Part shown: piece after piece, positions 8,057-17,485 of the stretch | How positions within the stretch are numbered: the stretch's first letter is position 1 | Layout of the letters: each line of letters starts with the position of its first letter | DNA from: Jiella pelagia | GTDB taxonomy: Bacteria > Pseudomonadota > Alphaproteobacteria > Rhizobiales > Rhizobiaceae | Direction: 5' to 3' | DNA length: 64,000 bases | NCBI RefSeq assembly: GCF_026898155.1 | Contig: NZ_CP114029.1 | Coordinates: forward strand, 3,700,001-3,764,000 | Notes under the pieces: generated by a model | Told to the model about the DNA's origin: nothing | What the model saw: the letters and a program-made list of their open reading frames with translations, nothing else | The model's database searches: none | Position numbers and translations under genes: made by a program

Positions 8057-9722
8057 ATGTCCTTGACCTTGAACAAGATCACCTCGCAGCGGGGAATTTC
8101 GGTGGGGGAGGCGACAAAGAAGATCGCCGATCTCGGCTGGAATCCCACCTATGTTCAGGAGGCGATGACCTTTCCAACCGACTACAAGATCACGAAGGCA
8201 CCGCGCGACCCGATGAAGCAGGTGCTGCGCTCCTATTTCCCCATGCAGGAGGAGAAGGACAACCGGGTCTATGGCGCCCTCGATGCGGCGCTTCGCGGCG
8301 ACATGTTCCGCAATGTCGAGCCGCGCTGGGTGGAATGGATGAAGCTGTTCCTGGCGATCATCCCCTTCCCGGAAATCTCCGCAGCACGATCCATGGCGAT
8401 GGTCGCCCGTCTCGCGCCGGGGGAAGAGCTGCGCACCGGCTTCACCATGCAGATGGTCGATGAGTTCCGCCATTCCACGATTCAGATGAACCTGAAGAAG
8501 TGGTACATGGAGAACTACATCGACCCGGCCGGCTTCGACATCACCGAGGAAGCCTTCGGCAAGTGCTATGCGACGACGATCGGGCGCCAGTTCGGTGAGG
8601 GCTTCATCACCGGCGACACCATGACCGCCGCCTGCATGTATCTGACTGTCGTCGCCGAGACTGCCTTCACCAACACCCTCTTCGTCGCCATGCCGTCGGA
8701 AGCCTCGCGCAACGGCGACTATGCCCTGCCGACGGTCTTCCTGTCGGTCCAGTCGGACGAAAGCCGGCATATCGGCAACGGCCACTCGATGCTGATGGCC
8801 GCCCTCAAGGAGCCGGAGAACCATCTGCTCCTGGAGCGCGACCTGCGCTACGCCTTCTGGCAGAACCACGCCATCGTCGACGCGGCGATCGGCACCTTCA
8901 TCGAATACGGCACCACCAACCGCGACAAGAACAAGGAATCCTACGCGGAGATGTGGCACCGCTGGATCTTCGAGGACTACTACCGGACTTACATGCTGCC
9001 GCTGGAGAAATACGGCATCAAGGTCCATCACGACGACGTCCACGAAGCCTGGAACCGCATCACCAAGAAGCATTACGTGCACAAGGTGGCGCAGTTCTTC
9101 GCGGTCGGCTGGCCGGTGAACTTCTGGCGCATCGAGGCCCAGGGCGAGCGCGACTTCGAGTGGTTCGAGCAGAAATATCCCGGCTGGTACGCCGAATTCG
9201 GCGACTTCTGGAAGTGGTACGACAAGCTGAGCCACAAGGGCCAGAAGGTCGTCACCTTCAACGAGGACGTCGGCTACGTCTATCCGCATCGCTGCTGGTC
9301 GTGCCTGGTGCCGTGCCTGGTTCGCGAGGACATGGTCGTCGACGAGATCGACGGCAAGCTCCACACCTTCGCTCACGAGGCTCGATCGCTGGACGGCCGT
9401 CGAGGCCTTCGCCGACGAGTATCAGGGGCGGCCGACCCCGGCCATGGGCCGGTTCGGCGGCAAGCGCGAGTGGGAGACGCTCTACCACGGCTGGGATCTC
9501 GCCGATGCGATCAAGGACCTGAACTTCGTCCGCTCCGACGGCAAGACCCTCGTCCCGCAGCCGCATCTGCGCTTCGACGACAAGGAGATGTGGACCCTCG
9601 ACGACGTTCGCGGCCACACGCTCCTGTCGCCGCTGACGCTTCTGCGGGAGATGAGCCCGGAAGATCGCGAGAAGCACATCGCCGAGTATCGCGCCGGCTT
9701 CACGATCAATCCCTGCAACTGA
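8057..9722 (+). CDS. mimA: Soluble di-iron monooxygenase, hydroxylase alpha subunit (frame broken by GAGCTC insertion)
   Basis: 554 residues after removing one base at 9377-9383. This is the catalytic subunit of a propane/binuclear iron monooxygenase (group 5 type), which inserts one oxygen atom of O2 into a C-H bond. The six di-iron ligands are all visible: Glu106 (PFPEISA), Glu136 and His139 (DEFRH), Glu201 (VVAETAF), Glu235 and His238 (SDESRH). Long stretches such as TGWPVN-like VGWPVNFWRI and the C-terminal KREWETLYHGWDLAD are typical of MimA/PrmA. The break joins HTFAHEL to DRWTAVEAF when GAGGCTC is read as GAGCTC. It is the first gene after the sigma-54 promoter. Whether propane, acetone, phenol or another compound is the substrate cannot be decided from sequence. 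Confidence 0.92.
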
Positions 9723-9736
9723 TGCCGTGATGCTGC

Positions 9737-9761
9737 GGAGACCGCGTCCATCGCGGTCTCC
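9737..9761 (+). other. Intercistronic hairpin between mimA and mimB
   Basis: GGAGACCGCG-TCCAT-CGCGGTCTCC is a perfect 10-bp stem with a 5-base loop, 14 bases after the mimA stop. There is no U-tract after it, so it is more likely an mRNA-stabilising or partial-attenuation element than a terminator. Confidence 0.65.
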
Positions 9762-9835
9762 GTCATCGCCACACGAGAGAGCCGACGCGGCCGTTGCCCG
9801 GCTGCGACTGGCGAAGCTTTGGGGAGACCTAGCTC

Positions 9836-10918
9836 ATGACGGTTGTTCATACGGTGCGATTGGAGCCGGTCGGCGTCGAATTCGAAGTCGAGGAAGGCGA
9901 AACGGTCCTCGATGCAGCGTTCCGGCAAGGCATTTCGCTGCCGCATGGATGCAAGGAAGGGCAATGTTCGGCCTGCAAATGCATCCTCAATGAAGGCGAC
10001 AGCGAGATGCTGAAATATTCGACCTTCGCCCTCAACGAGATGGAACGCGATTCCGGACACATTCTGCTTTGTCGAAGCCTTGCCTACTCCGACATGGAAA
10101 TCGAGCTTCTGAATTACGACGAGGAGCTTCTGTCCAAGTCGATCGCCGTCAAGACATATGAAGGTCGGATCAACCGGATCGAACGGCTTACCCATGACAT
10201 CCGGGCAATCGGGATCGCGTTGAACTCGCCGATGAAGTTCTGGGCGGGGCAATATGTCGACATCACGGTCACCACGGAAGAAGGGGAGACGATTACGCGT
10301 TCGTTTTCCATGGCAAATTCGCCGGACGAAACCCAGGAACTCGCATTCATCATCAAGAAATATCCCGGAGGAAAGTTCTCCGGCGAACTCGACGCCGGCG
10401 GAATCCGGACCGGTGCCACCGTCTCCGTCACCGGCCCCTATGGCACCTGTTTCCGACGGGAAGGCCGGGAAGGACCGATGATCCTGGTCGCTGCCGGTTC
10501 GGGCATGTCGCCGATCTGGTCGATCCTCCACGACCACATCGCCAGCGGCGAGGACCGCGAGGTGCACTTCTTCTACGGCGCGAGGACCCGCGACGATCTC
10601 TTCTATCTCGACAGGATCGCAGCGCTCACCGCTGCCGGTCCCAATGTCCGCTTCATCCCGGTCTTGTCTCACGCGGACGATGACGGGGAATGGGATGGCG
10701 CGCGGGGCTTTGTTCACGAAAGGGTGGGCGATTTCCTGAAGGAGCGGGACATCGACGGCCAGGGAGACGTCTATGCCTGCGGCCCTCCGCCGATGATCGA
10801 TGCGCTCCAGCCGGTCCTGTTCATGGGCGGCTTCGATGCAGAGCGCGTCTTCTTCGACAAGTTCACCACCTCCACCGCCCCGGCGGAGATACCGGTCCCG
10901 GTGCCCGCTCTGGGCTGA
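9836..10918 (+). CDS. mimB: Monooxygenase reductase (2Fe-2S/FAD)
   Basis: 360 residues. It transfers electrons from NAD(P)H through FAD and a plant-type [2Fe-2S] cluster to the hydroxylase. The ferredoxin domain (1-95) has Cys39, Cys44, Cys47 and Cys79 (CKEGQCSACKC and LLCRS). The FAD domain follows with RSFSMANSP (about 160), and the NAD-binding domain has GSGMSPIWS and the C-terminal YACGPPPMID. Length and order match PrmB/MimB. GGGGAGA precedes the ATG by 8-9 bases. It is the second gene of the operon; the gap from mimA holds a strong hairpin. No anomalies in the frame. Confidence 0.93.
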   Translation: MTVVHTVRLEPVGVEFEVEEGETVLDAAFRQGISLPHGCKEGQCSACKCILNEGDSEMLKYSTFALNEMERDSGHILLCRSLAYSDMEIELLNYDEELLSKSIAVKTYEGRINRIERLTHDIRAIGIALNSPMKFWAGQYVDITVTTEEGETITRSFSMANSPDETQELAFIIKKYPGGKFSGELDAGGIRTGATVSVTGPYGTCFRREGREGPMILVAAGSGMSPIWSILHDHIASGEDREVHFFYGARTRDDLFYLDRIAALTAAGPNVRFIPVLSHADDDGEWDGARGFVHERVGDFLKERDIDGQGDVYACGPPPMIDALQPVLFMGGFDAERVFFDKFTTSTAPAEIPVPVPALG

Positions 10919-10984
10919 GGATCGCCGGGCACCAGCACCCGACCACAGCAAGCCACACGCCATACATCAAAGGGAGGACATACC

Positions 10985-12037
10985 ATGACAGCCATTTCGA
11001 GTTCCGTCGGATCGGGAGCCGCCGGTGCCGCCATCTTCGCGGATTCCCACAGCCGCAAATATCGCTATTTCGAGCCGCGCGGCCGCGCCGCCAGCCACTA
11101 CGAGGACATGACGGTCGACGTCCAGCCGGATCCCGAGCGCTATCTCATCCAGAACTGGATCATCGAGTTCTCGAACGGCAAGGGCGCCTACACCAAGGAC
11201 AACACCGCCGCGAGAAGCTCCAACTGGCATGCCTTCCGCGCGCCCGACCAGGAGTGGGAGCGCACCCATTATCAGCGCCAGTCGAAGATCGAGACGATGG
11301 TGCAGAGCGTCATCCAGAACGGTCGCCGATACGGCGCTCCGAAGGCTTTCGACAAGGTCTGGATCAAACTGCTGCAGACCCATCTCGGCGCTTGGAAACA
11401 CGCCGAATTCGGCCTCGGCACCTCGCTCATGCAGGCGCAGCGCTACGGCTACACCCAGATGATCAACAATGCGACGCTGACCAACTCGTCCTACAAGATG
11501 CGGCTCGCCCAGGACATCACGCTCTACCTCGCCGAGATCGGCATGGACGTCGAGGGCTGGGACGACACGCTCGGCAAGACCGCCTGGCTCGAGGACCCGA
11601 TCTGGCAGGGGACGCGCGAGGCGGTCGAGACCATCATGGGCGCGACCGACTATCTGGAGCAGTATTTCGCCATCAACATCGTCTTCGAGCCGCTGGTCGG
11701 CGAGCTGGTCCGCTCCGGCTTCCTGATGCAGGCGGCGGCAGCCAACAGCGATTTCATGACGCCGGCGGTGATCTCTGCGGCCGAGGCCGATTACGAGCGC
11801 AATCTCGCCAACACCATCGACCTGATGTTCCTGCTCGCCAATGACGGCGACCATGCCGACCACAACAGGGCGCTGTTCAAGAGCTGGCTCGCCAAGCACC
11901 GGGCGCTGGCCGACAAGGCGGCGCAGAGCCTGCAGCCGCTCTGGTCGCTGCCGCACTCCAAGCCCGTGTCCTTCGAAGACATGCGCAGCGCTTCCCACGA
12001 ACGCATCGGTCAGATCCTCGGCGAACTGGGGATTTGA
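10985..12037 (+). CDS. mimC: Soluble di-iron monooxygenase, hydroxylase beta subunit
   Basis: 350 residues. This is the non-catalytic beta subunit that forms the (alpha-beta)2 core of the hydroxylase with MimA. It is all-helical and recognisable from SRKYRYFEPRGRAASHYEDMT near the N-terminus and QRYGYTQMINNATLTNSSYKMR in the middle; the di-iron ligands are absent, as expected for the beta chain. AAAGGGAGGA lies about 6 bases before the ATG. Gene order alpha-reductase-beta-coupling is that of prm/mim clusters. The frame is intact over its whole length. Confidence 0.92.
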   Translation: MTAISSSVGSGAAGAAIFADSHSRKYRYFEPRGRAASHYEDMTVDVQPDPERYLIQNWIIEFSNGKGAYTKDNTAARSSNWHAFRAPDQEWERTHYQRQSKIETMVQSVIQNGRRYGAPKAFDKVWIKLLQTHLGAWKHAEFGLGTSLMQAQRYGYTQMINNATLTNSSYKMRLAQDITLYLAEIGMDVEGWDDTLGKTAWLEDPIWQGTREAVETIMGATDYLEQYFAINIVFEPLVGELVRSGFLMQAAAANSDFMTPAVISAAEADYERNLANTIDLMFLLANDGDHADHNRALFKSWLAKHRALADKAAQSLQPLWSLPHSKPVSFEDMRSASHERIGQILGELGI

Positions 12038-12090
12038 TCCGGCCGTCCGGCCCTGCGTGAAGCCCGGCCGGACAACGCCGAACCGTAAGA

Positions 12091-12109
12091 CCCTGCGATC
12101 GTCGCAGGG
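12091..12109 (+). other. Intercistronic hairpin between mimC and mimD
   Basis: CCCTGCG-ATCGT-CGCAGGG is a perfect 7-bp stem with a 5-base loop located 54 bases after the mimC stop, without a U-tract. It resembles the hairpins in the other gaps of this operon. Confidence 0.6.
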
Positions 12110-12160
12110 CCTTGCGGAGACGAATTCTCAGCAACCCGCAAATTCTCAGGAGGAAACCCC

Positions 12161-12529
12161 ATGGCGACAGTAGCTCGCGGCGAATCCCATTCCAGCATCT
12201 TCAAGTCGATGAAGGACATCACCTTCGAACAGACGATCTCCGACCAGTGCGGCGTGACCATGAACGACTCGGTCGAGGCGCGCGCCATCGCCGAATTCAT
12301 GGCGACCAAGGAGGGTGTGTCGGTCACCTATCAGCCGGCGCTCATCCGCATCGACGGCCACGACAAGCTGATCTTCAAGATGGACGAGATCGGCGAGTAT
12401 CTCGGCCGCGAGATGACCGCCGAGATCTTCGAGGTCAATACTTCCACGCACTATGGCCGCATGGTCCGCGTCGACGACAATACTGTCATTCTCTTCGGCA
12501 AGATGGAAGACGTCTTCGAATACATCTGA
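12161..12529 (+). CDS. mimD: Monooxygenase coupling (effector) protein
   Basis: 122 residues of the MmoB/DmpM family. The coupling protein binds the hydroxylase and tunes oxygen activation and substrate access without cofactors. Recognisable features are the SDQCGVTMNDSVEARAIAEFM helix region and the following IRIDGHDKLIFKMDEI sheet. AGGAGGAAA precedes the ATG. It is the fourth gene of the operon, in the usual position after the beta subunit. Its length is slightly above the family average because of an N-terminal extension of about 25 residues. Confidence 0.9.
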   Translation: MATVARGESHSSIFKSMKDITFEQTISDQCGVTMNDSVEARAIAEFMATKEGVSVTYQPALIRIDGHDKLIFKMDEIGEYLGREMTAEIFEVNTSTHYGRMVRVDDNTVILFGKMEDVFEYI

Positions 12530-12546
12530 CCGGTCCGACGCCATCC

Positions 12547-12571
12547 CGGAGCCGGCTCGCGGCCGGCTCCG
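12547..12571 (+). other. Intercistronic hairpin between mimD and adh
   Basis: CGGAGCCGG-CTCGCG-GCCGGCTCCG forms a 9-10 bp GC stem 18 bases after the mimD stop, without a U-tract. It is the third such hairpin in the operon. Confidence 0.6.
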
Positions 12572-12597
12572 GACGAGAAGACAACGGGAGAGTGGAC

Positions 12598-13713
12598 ATG
12601 AGTGCCGTCACACAAAAAGATCGGCCGAAATCGGCCAAAGCACCACGCATGAAGGCTGCGATCTTCGTCGAGAACGGCCGCATCGTGCTCGAGGACAAGG
12701 CCGTGCCGGACATCGGGCCACAGGATGCGCTCCTGCGGGTCACGACGACGACGATCTGCGGCACGGACGTCCACATCCTGAAGGGCGAATATCCGGTCGC
12801 GAAAGGCCTGACGATCGGTCACGAGCCCGTCGGCGTCATCGAGAAACTCGGCTCGGAGGTCAAAGGCTTTTACGAGGGACAGCGCGTCATCGCCGGGGCG
12901 ATCACGCCGTCGGGGTGGTCGAACGCCTGCCTCTGCGGCTTCTGCTCCCAGGATGGCGCCGGGACGAAACATGGCTGGCAGGCGATCGGCGGCTGGAAGT
13001 TCGGCAACACGATCGACGGCTGCCAGGCCGAATTCGTCCGCGTCCCGGACGCGATGGCCAATCTCGCCCCGGTCGACGACAGGCTCACCGACGAGCAGGT
13101 GCTGATGTGCCCGGACATCATGTCGACGGGGTTTGCCGGCGCCGAGAACGGCGGCATCCGGATCGGTGACACGGTCGCCGTCTTCGCCCAGGGGCCGATC
13201 GGTCTCTGCGCGACGGCCGGTGCCAAGCTCATGGGCGCGACGCGGATCATCACCGTCGACACCGTCGCGGCGCGCATGGCCATGTCCCGCACCATGGGAG
13301 CCGACGAGGTCATCGACTTCAAGGCGGTCGACCCCGTCGACGCCATCATGGAGATGACCGACGGCCGCGGCGTCGACGTGGCGATCGAGGCGCTCGGCAC
13401 CCAGGCGACTTTCGAGGCCGCTCTCAGGGTGCTCAGGCCTGGAGGTACCCTGTCGAGCCTCGGCGTCTATTCGTCGGACCTCAAGATTCCCCTCGACGCC
13501 TTCGCCGCCGGCCTCGGCGAGAAATCGATCAAGACCGCCCTTTGCCCGGGAGGCAAGGAGCGCATGCGGCGCATGCTGGAGGTGATCTCCTCCGGCCGCG
13601 TCGACCTCGGCGGGCTGGTGACCCACCGCTACGGCCTCGACGACATCGAGGCCGCCTACGAGCTCTTCGCAAACCAGCGAGACGGCGTCCTCAAGGTGGC
13701 GATCTCGGTCTGA
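12598..13713 (+). CDS. Zn-dependent secondary alcohol dehydrogenase
   Basis: 371 residues. It belongs to the tetrameric secondary ADH group (isopropanol dehydrogenase type): catalytic zinc ligands Cys54 (CGTDVH), His75 (GHEPVG) and an Asp in CPDIMSTGF, no structural zinc lobe, and the GWKFGNTIDG segment typical of that group. The nucleotide fold has an acidic residue after the second strand (ITVDT), favouring NAD over NADP. In a propane operon it would oxidise 2-propanol to acetone. The start is set at the ATG with GGGAG about 10 bases upstream; the open frame continues upstream but overlaps mimD. The frame contains an intact GAGCTC at 13660. Confidence 0.88.
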   Translation: MSAVTQKDRPKSAKAPRMKAAIFVENGRIVLEDKAVPDIGPQDALLRVTTTTICGTDVHILKGEYPVAKGLTIGHEPVGVIEKLGSEVKGFYEGQRVIAGAITPSGWSNACLCGFCSQDGAGTKHGWQAIGGWKFGNTIDGCQAEFVRVPDAMANLAPVDDRLTDEQVLMCPDIMSTGFAGAENGGIRIGDTVAVFAQGPIGLCATAGAKLMGATRIITVDTVAARMAMSRTMGADEVIDFKAVDPVDAIMEMTDGRGVDVAIEALGTQATFEAALRVLRPGGTLSSLGVYSSDLKIPLDAFAAGLGEKSIKTALCPGGKERMRRMLEVISSGRVDLGGLVTHRYGLDDIEAAYELFANQRDGVLKVAISV

Positions 13714-13740
13714 AACACGTTCAAATCAAGGGAGATTCCA

Positions 13741-14764
13741 ATGTACATCACGCCTGAAGGCAAAGAGATCTTCATCGTCGACGGCCACGTCCACTTCTGG
13801 GACGGCAGCCCGGAGAACCAGAGAAACATTCACGGCAAGCAGTTCATCGACTGCTTCTACGCCTACCACGCCAATCTCAGCCCGAAGGAGCAGCTCTGGC
13901 CGAAGGAAAAGTTCGAGAAATACTCGGCCGACGAGGCTCTACCACGATCTGTTCATCGACGGGCCGGACGACGTCGCCATCGTCCAGACGACGGTTCTCG
14001 GCGACTTTTACAAAAAAGGCTTCGGCTGCGTGAAGCGCTCCCATGAGATGGCGGCGCGTCATCCCGACCGCTTCATCGTCAACGGCGCCTTCGATCCGCG
14101 CGACGGCGAGCGGGCGCTGGACTGGATTCACGAGATGAAGGAGACCTACGACATCTCCGGCGTGAAGATGTACACGGCCGAATGGAACGGCGCCTCGAAG
14201 GGCTGGAAGCTCAACGACCCGGATGCCTACAAGTGCTTCGAGCTGTGCGAGAAGCTCGGCATCAAGAACGTCCACATCCACAAGGGGCCGACCATCACCC
14301 CCTTGAACAAGGATGCCTTCGACGTCCACGACGTCGACTATGCCGCGACCGATTTCCAGAATCTCAACTGGATCGTCGAACATTGCGGGGCGCCGCGTCT
14401 CGACGATTTCTGCTGGATCGCGACGCAGGAGACGAACGTCTATGGCGGCCTCGCCGTCGTCCTGCCGTTCATCCATTCGCGGCCGCGCTACTTCGCCGAG
14501 ATGATCGCCGAGCTTCTGTTCTGGATCGGGCCGGACAAGATCCTGTTCGGTTCGGACTACGCGATCTGGACCCCGCGCTGGCTGATCGAGAGCTTCTGGG
14601 CCTTCGAACTGCCGGAGGACATCAAGAAGGAGCGCGGCGTCGACCTCACGCCGGAGATCAAGGAAAAGATCCTCGGCCTCAACGCCGCCAGACTCTACGG
14701 CATCGACATCGAGGCCCGCAAACGGGCGCTCGCCGGCGATCCCGTCGCCGTCGCCGCGGAGTGA
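13741..14764 (+). CDS. Amidohydrolase family protein (frame broken by GAGCTC insertion)
   Basis: 340 residues after removing one base at 13933-13939, which restores SADELYHDLFIDGPDD. The N-terminus has the metal motif HVHFWD, then IHKGP, and the C-terminal Asp region LFGSDYAIWTP, as in metal-dependent TIM-barrel hydrolases of the Amidohydro_2 type (ACMSD-like). A homologue follows the monooxygenase genes in actinobacterial prm/mim clusters, so it is a conserved partner; its reaction there is not established. Possible roles are in hydroxylase maturation or in processing a product. AAGGGAG precedes the ATG. It follows the secondary ADH by 27 bases. Confidence 0.85.
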
Positions 14765-14768
14765 GGCC

Positions 14769-15576
14769 ATGCCCGCATCTCCCAAAAGACGAAGCGAACG
14801 GGAGGCCGAACTCTGGCGGGCCCTCGACGGCGTCAACGATCCGGAGGCTCGACGAAGCGGTGACGGCGATGGGTTTCGTCGAACAGGCGGTCGTCGCCGA
14901 GGATGGCCATGTCGAGGTCGATTTCCGGCTTCCCACCTTCTGGTGCTCGCCGAATTTCGCCTTCCTGATGCTGGACGACATCCGCACGGCCCTCATCGGC
15001 CTGTCCTGGTCGCCCGCCTTCGCGATCAGGCTGCACGATCACATGTATGCCGAGGAGGTCAATGAGGGGCTCGCTGCTGGCAGGTCTTTCGACGCGATCT
15101 TCGGCGATCTCGCCGGCGATCAGGGGCTGGGCGGGCTTCGGGCGACCTTCGACATGAAGGCCTACAAGCGCCGGCAGGAGGCGGTGCTTCAGGGGCTCCG
15201 CGCCGAGGGTTTTTCCGACCGGCGGATGGTGGCGATGCCGATCGGCGTGCTTTCGGCGCTCACCTTCCAGGATGCCGATGCGGAGCGCGAAAAGTCCCGC
15301 TATCTCGCCGCCCTCGCCAAGAGGTTCGGCCGGCGGGCCGATACCGAGCCGGCCTTCCTGACCTTCGAGGGCCAGCCGATCCTCGAAGCGGGGCTCGGCG
15401 ACTATCTCTCCGACCTTCGCCGGCTGCGCATCAACATGGAGTTCAGCGGCGCCCTTTGCCGGGGCCTGAAAGCCTCGCGCTACAAGGAGATGGAGATCGT
15501 CGACGGCGAGCCGACCCTCGTCGACTTCATGCGCGGTCCCGTCACGCCGAAACAGGACGCGCAGCGGCCCGACTGA
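14769..15576 (+). CDS. DUF59/MIP18-like protein with long C-terminal extension (frame broken by GAGCTC insertion)
   Basis: 268 residues after removing one base at 14844-14850 (restores [17 protein letters not shown]). The first 100 residues are a DUF59/MIP18-type fold: [12 protein letters not shown] and [11 protein letters not shown] with the single reactive Cys seen in iron-sulfur assembly factors. The remaining 165 residues are helical and unfamiliar. Genes of this type follow the monooxygenase and amidohydrolase in actinobacterial mim clusters. A role in metal-centre assembly of the hydroxylase is reasonable but inferred. It starts 4 bases after the amidohydrolase stop, so translation is probably coupled. 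Confidence 0.8.
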
Positions 15577-15698
15577 ACGGCCGGGCCGGGCGGCAAGACC
15601 CAAGACGAGATCCGCCGGAGGGAGGCCAGCCGGCGGGCAGCGAAGACTTTCGAGACACATTGAGACGAGTGCGCACCTCGTGGCGCGGGAGGAAACCT

Positions 15699-17331
15699 AT
15701 GTCCAAATTGCTGCTTCACAATTCCGCGGCGCGAAGAGCGTTGGCGCGCGGCGTCGCCCAGCTCGCCGCCGCGGTCGAGCCGACCCTTGGGCCAAAAGGC
15801 CTCAACGCGATGATCGACCGGCCGATCGGCACGCCGCTGATCACCCGCGACGGCGTCAGCATCGCCAGCGAGATCGAGGCTCGGCGACCGCTTCGAGAAC
15901 ATGGGTGCGCAGGTCGTCCGCGAGGTCTCCATGCAGACCAACGAGGTCGCGGGCGACGGCACAACCACGGCGATCGTCCTTGCCAACGCGCTGATCCAGA
16001 CCGGCGTCGAGGCGGCCAGCCGCGGCAGCAAGGCGGTCGACCTCTGCCGTGGCATCAACCTCGCCGTCGAGGAGGTCGCCCGGGGGCTGACGAAATCGGC
16101 CCGCTCCACCGAGGGCAACGGCATGCTGCGGGCGGTGGCGACGATCGCCGCCACAGAGCCGAAGCTCGGCGCCCTCGTCGCCGAGGCCTTCGAACGCGTC
16201 GGCGCCACCGGCGTCATCACCACCGATTTCAGCGTCACCACCGAAAGCTGGCTGGACGTCGTCGAGGGCATGTCCTTCGAGCGGGGCTACCTCTCCCACC
16301 ACATGGTGACCGATCAGGAGCGGATGGAGGCCGTGCTCGAACGGCCGCTGATCCTGATGACCGATCTGAAGATCAAGGATCCCGCTGCGCTCGATGGCGC
16401 CCGCAGGATCGCCGCCGATGCCGGTAGGCCGCTGCTGATCGTCGCGGAGGAGGTGTCGCCGGAAGTGGTCGTCACGCTGCTCGGCAAGGAGGGGGCCGGC
16501 CGCTACCTGATCGTCCATCCGCCGGAATATGGTCATTGGCGCAAGGCGATGATGGAGGATCTGGCCATCCTCACCGGCGGCCGGGTGGTGGCCCGCGATC
16601 TCGGCGGCTCCGTTGAGAGCGTCACGCGGGAGGATCTCGGCGGCGCCGAGCGGGTCCGCACCAGCGCCAGCCACACCACCGTCATGGGCGGCGAGGGTGA
16701 TCAGGCGGCGATCGATGCACGCCGGGCCCAGGTCGAGCGGCAATACGATGCCGCGCCGCAGAACATCGAACAGGACAAGCTGCGCGAGCGCCTCGCCAAG
16801 CTGTCCGGCGGCATGGCGGTGCTGCATGCCGGCGGCGTCACCCCGGTCGAACAGAAACGCACGATCCAGCTCATCGAGGACGCCCTCAATGCCGTCCGGG
16901 CGGCTGCGGACGAGGGAGTCGTCGCCGGCGGCGGCTCGGCGCTCGCCCAGATGGGCACCAGCCTCGACGCCCTGGAACGCAAGGTCGACGGCGACGTCCG
17001 CGAAGGCGTCCAGCTGGTCCGCTCGGTGCTGACCCGCCCCCTTTGGCGGATCGCGACGAATGCCGGTCAGAACGCCGACGAGATCGTCGCCGAGGTCAGC
17101 CGCGTCAATGGCGGCTACGGCTACGACGCGGCGAGAGGCAATTTCGTCAACATGTTCGAGGCCGGCATCGTCGATCCGGTGCGCGTCACCGTCTCGGCGC
17201 TCAGGAACGCCGCCTCCGTCGCCACCCTCATCATGACGACGGAGACGCTGATCGGGGATCGCCCGGAATACGAGGATCCGACCGCCGGCCCGGCGCTCGG
17301 CGGCGGCGCCGAAAAGCTCGGCCGCGCCTGA
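15699..17331 (+). CDS. mimG: GroEL-like chaperonin dedicated to the monooxygenase (frame broken by GAGCTC insertion)
   Basis: 543 residues after removing one base at 15876-15882 (restores [16 protein letters not shown]). It has the full Cpn60 layout with the ATPase motifs GPKG and GDGTTTA, the apical domain and the returning equatorial segment (VVAGGGSAL). It ends [10 protein letters not shown] and lacks the GGM-rich tail of housekeeping GroEL, and no groES accompanies it. In mycobacterial mim clusters the equivalent GroEL-like protein is needed for productive folding of the hydroxylase, so this is presumably a client-specific chaperonin. GGGAGGAAA lies 5 bases before the ATG. It is placed between the DUF59 protein and the second ADH. 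Confidence 0.9.
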
Positions 17332-17340
17332 GCATGGTTC

Positions 17341-17366
17341 GGAAGACCTGCCCGCCGCGGTCTTCC
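17341..17366 (+). other. Intercistronic hairpin after mimG
   Basis: GGAAGACC-N10-GGTCTTCC, an 8-bp perfect stem, 9 bases after the chaperonin stop. No U-tract follows. Confidence 0.55.
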
Positions 17367-17394
17367 GGCCAGGGCCGGCGTCGATATCGACGCG

Positions 17395-17435
17395 CGAGCG
17401 AACGGAGTTTCGGTGCGCCGGAGCCCGTTCGCTCG
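17395..17435 (+). other. Second hairpin before the downstream ADH
   Basis: CGAGCGAACGG and CCGTTCGCTCG form a perfect 11-bp stem around a 19-base loop, 50 bases before the ADH start. Together with the preceding hairpin it makes a double stem in the 154-base gap. Confidence 0.55.
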
Positions 17436-17485
17436 GGCCCGCCCCAATCGCCTGCAACGCAAAGACAACCCCCAGGGAGGACGCC

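Noticed and set aside
8048..9376. 442-residue open frame antisense to mimA
   Set aside because: Mirror of the conserved hydroxylase; no family resemblance and no ribosome site.
12112..12597. N-terminal extension of the secondary alcohol dehydrogenase
   Set aside because: The open frame overlaps all of mimD with shadow-like composition; the ATG at 12598 has a ribosome site and matches the family start.
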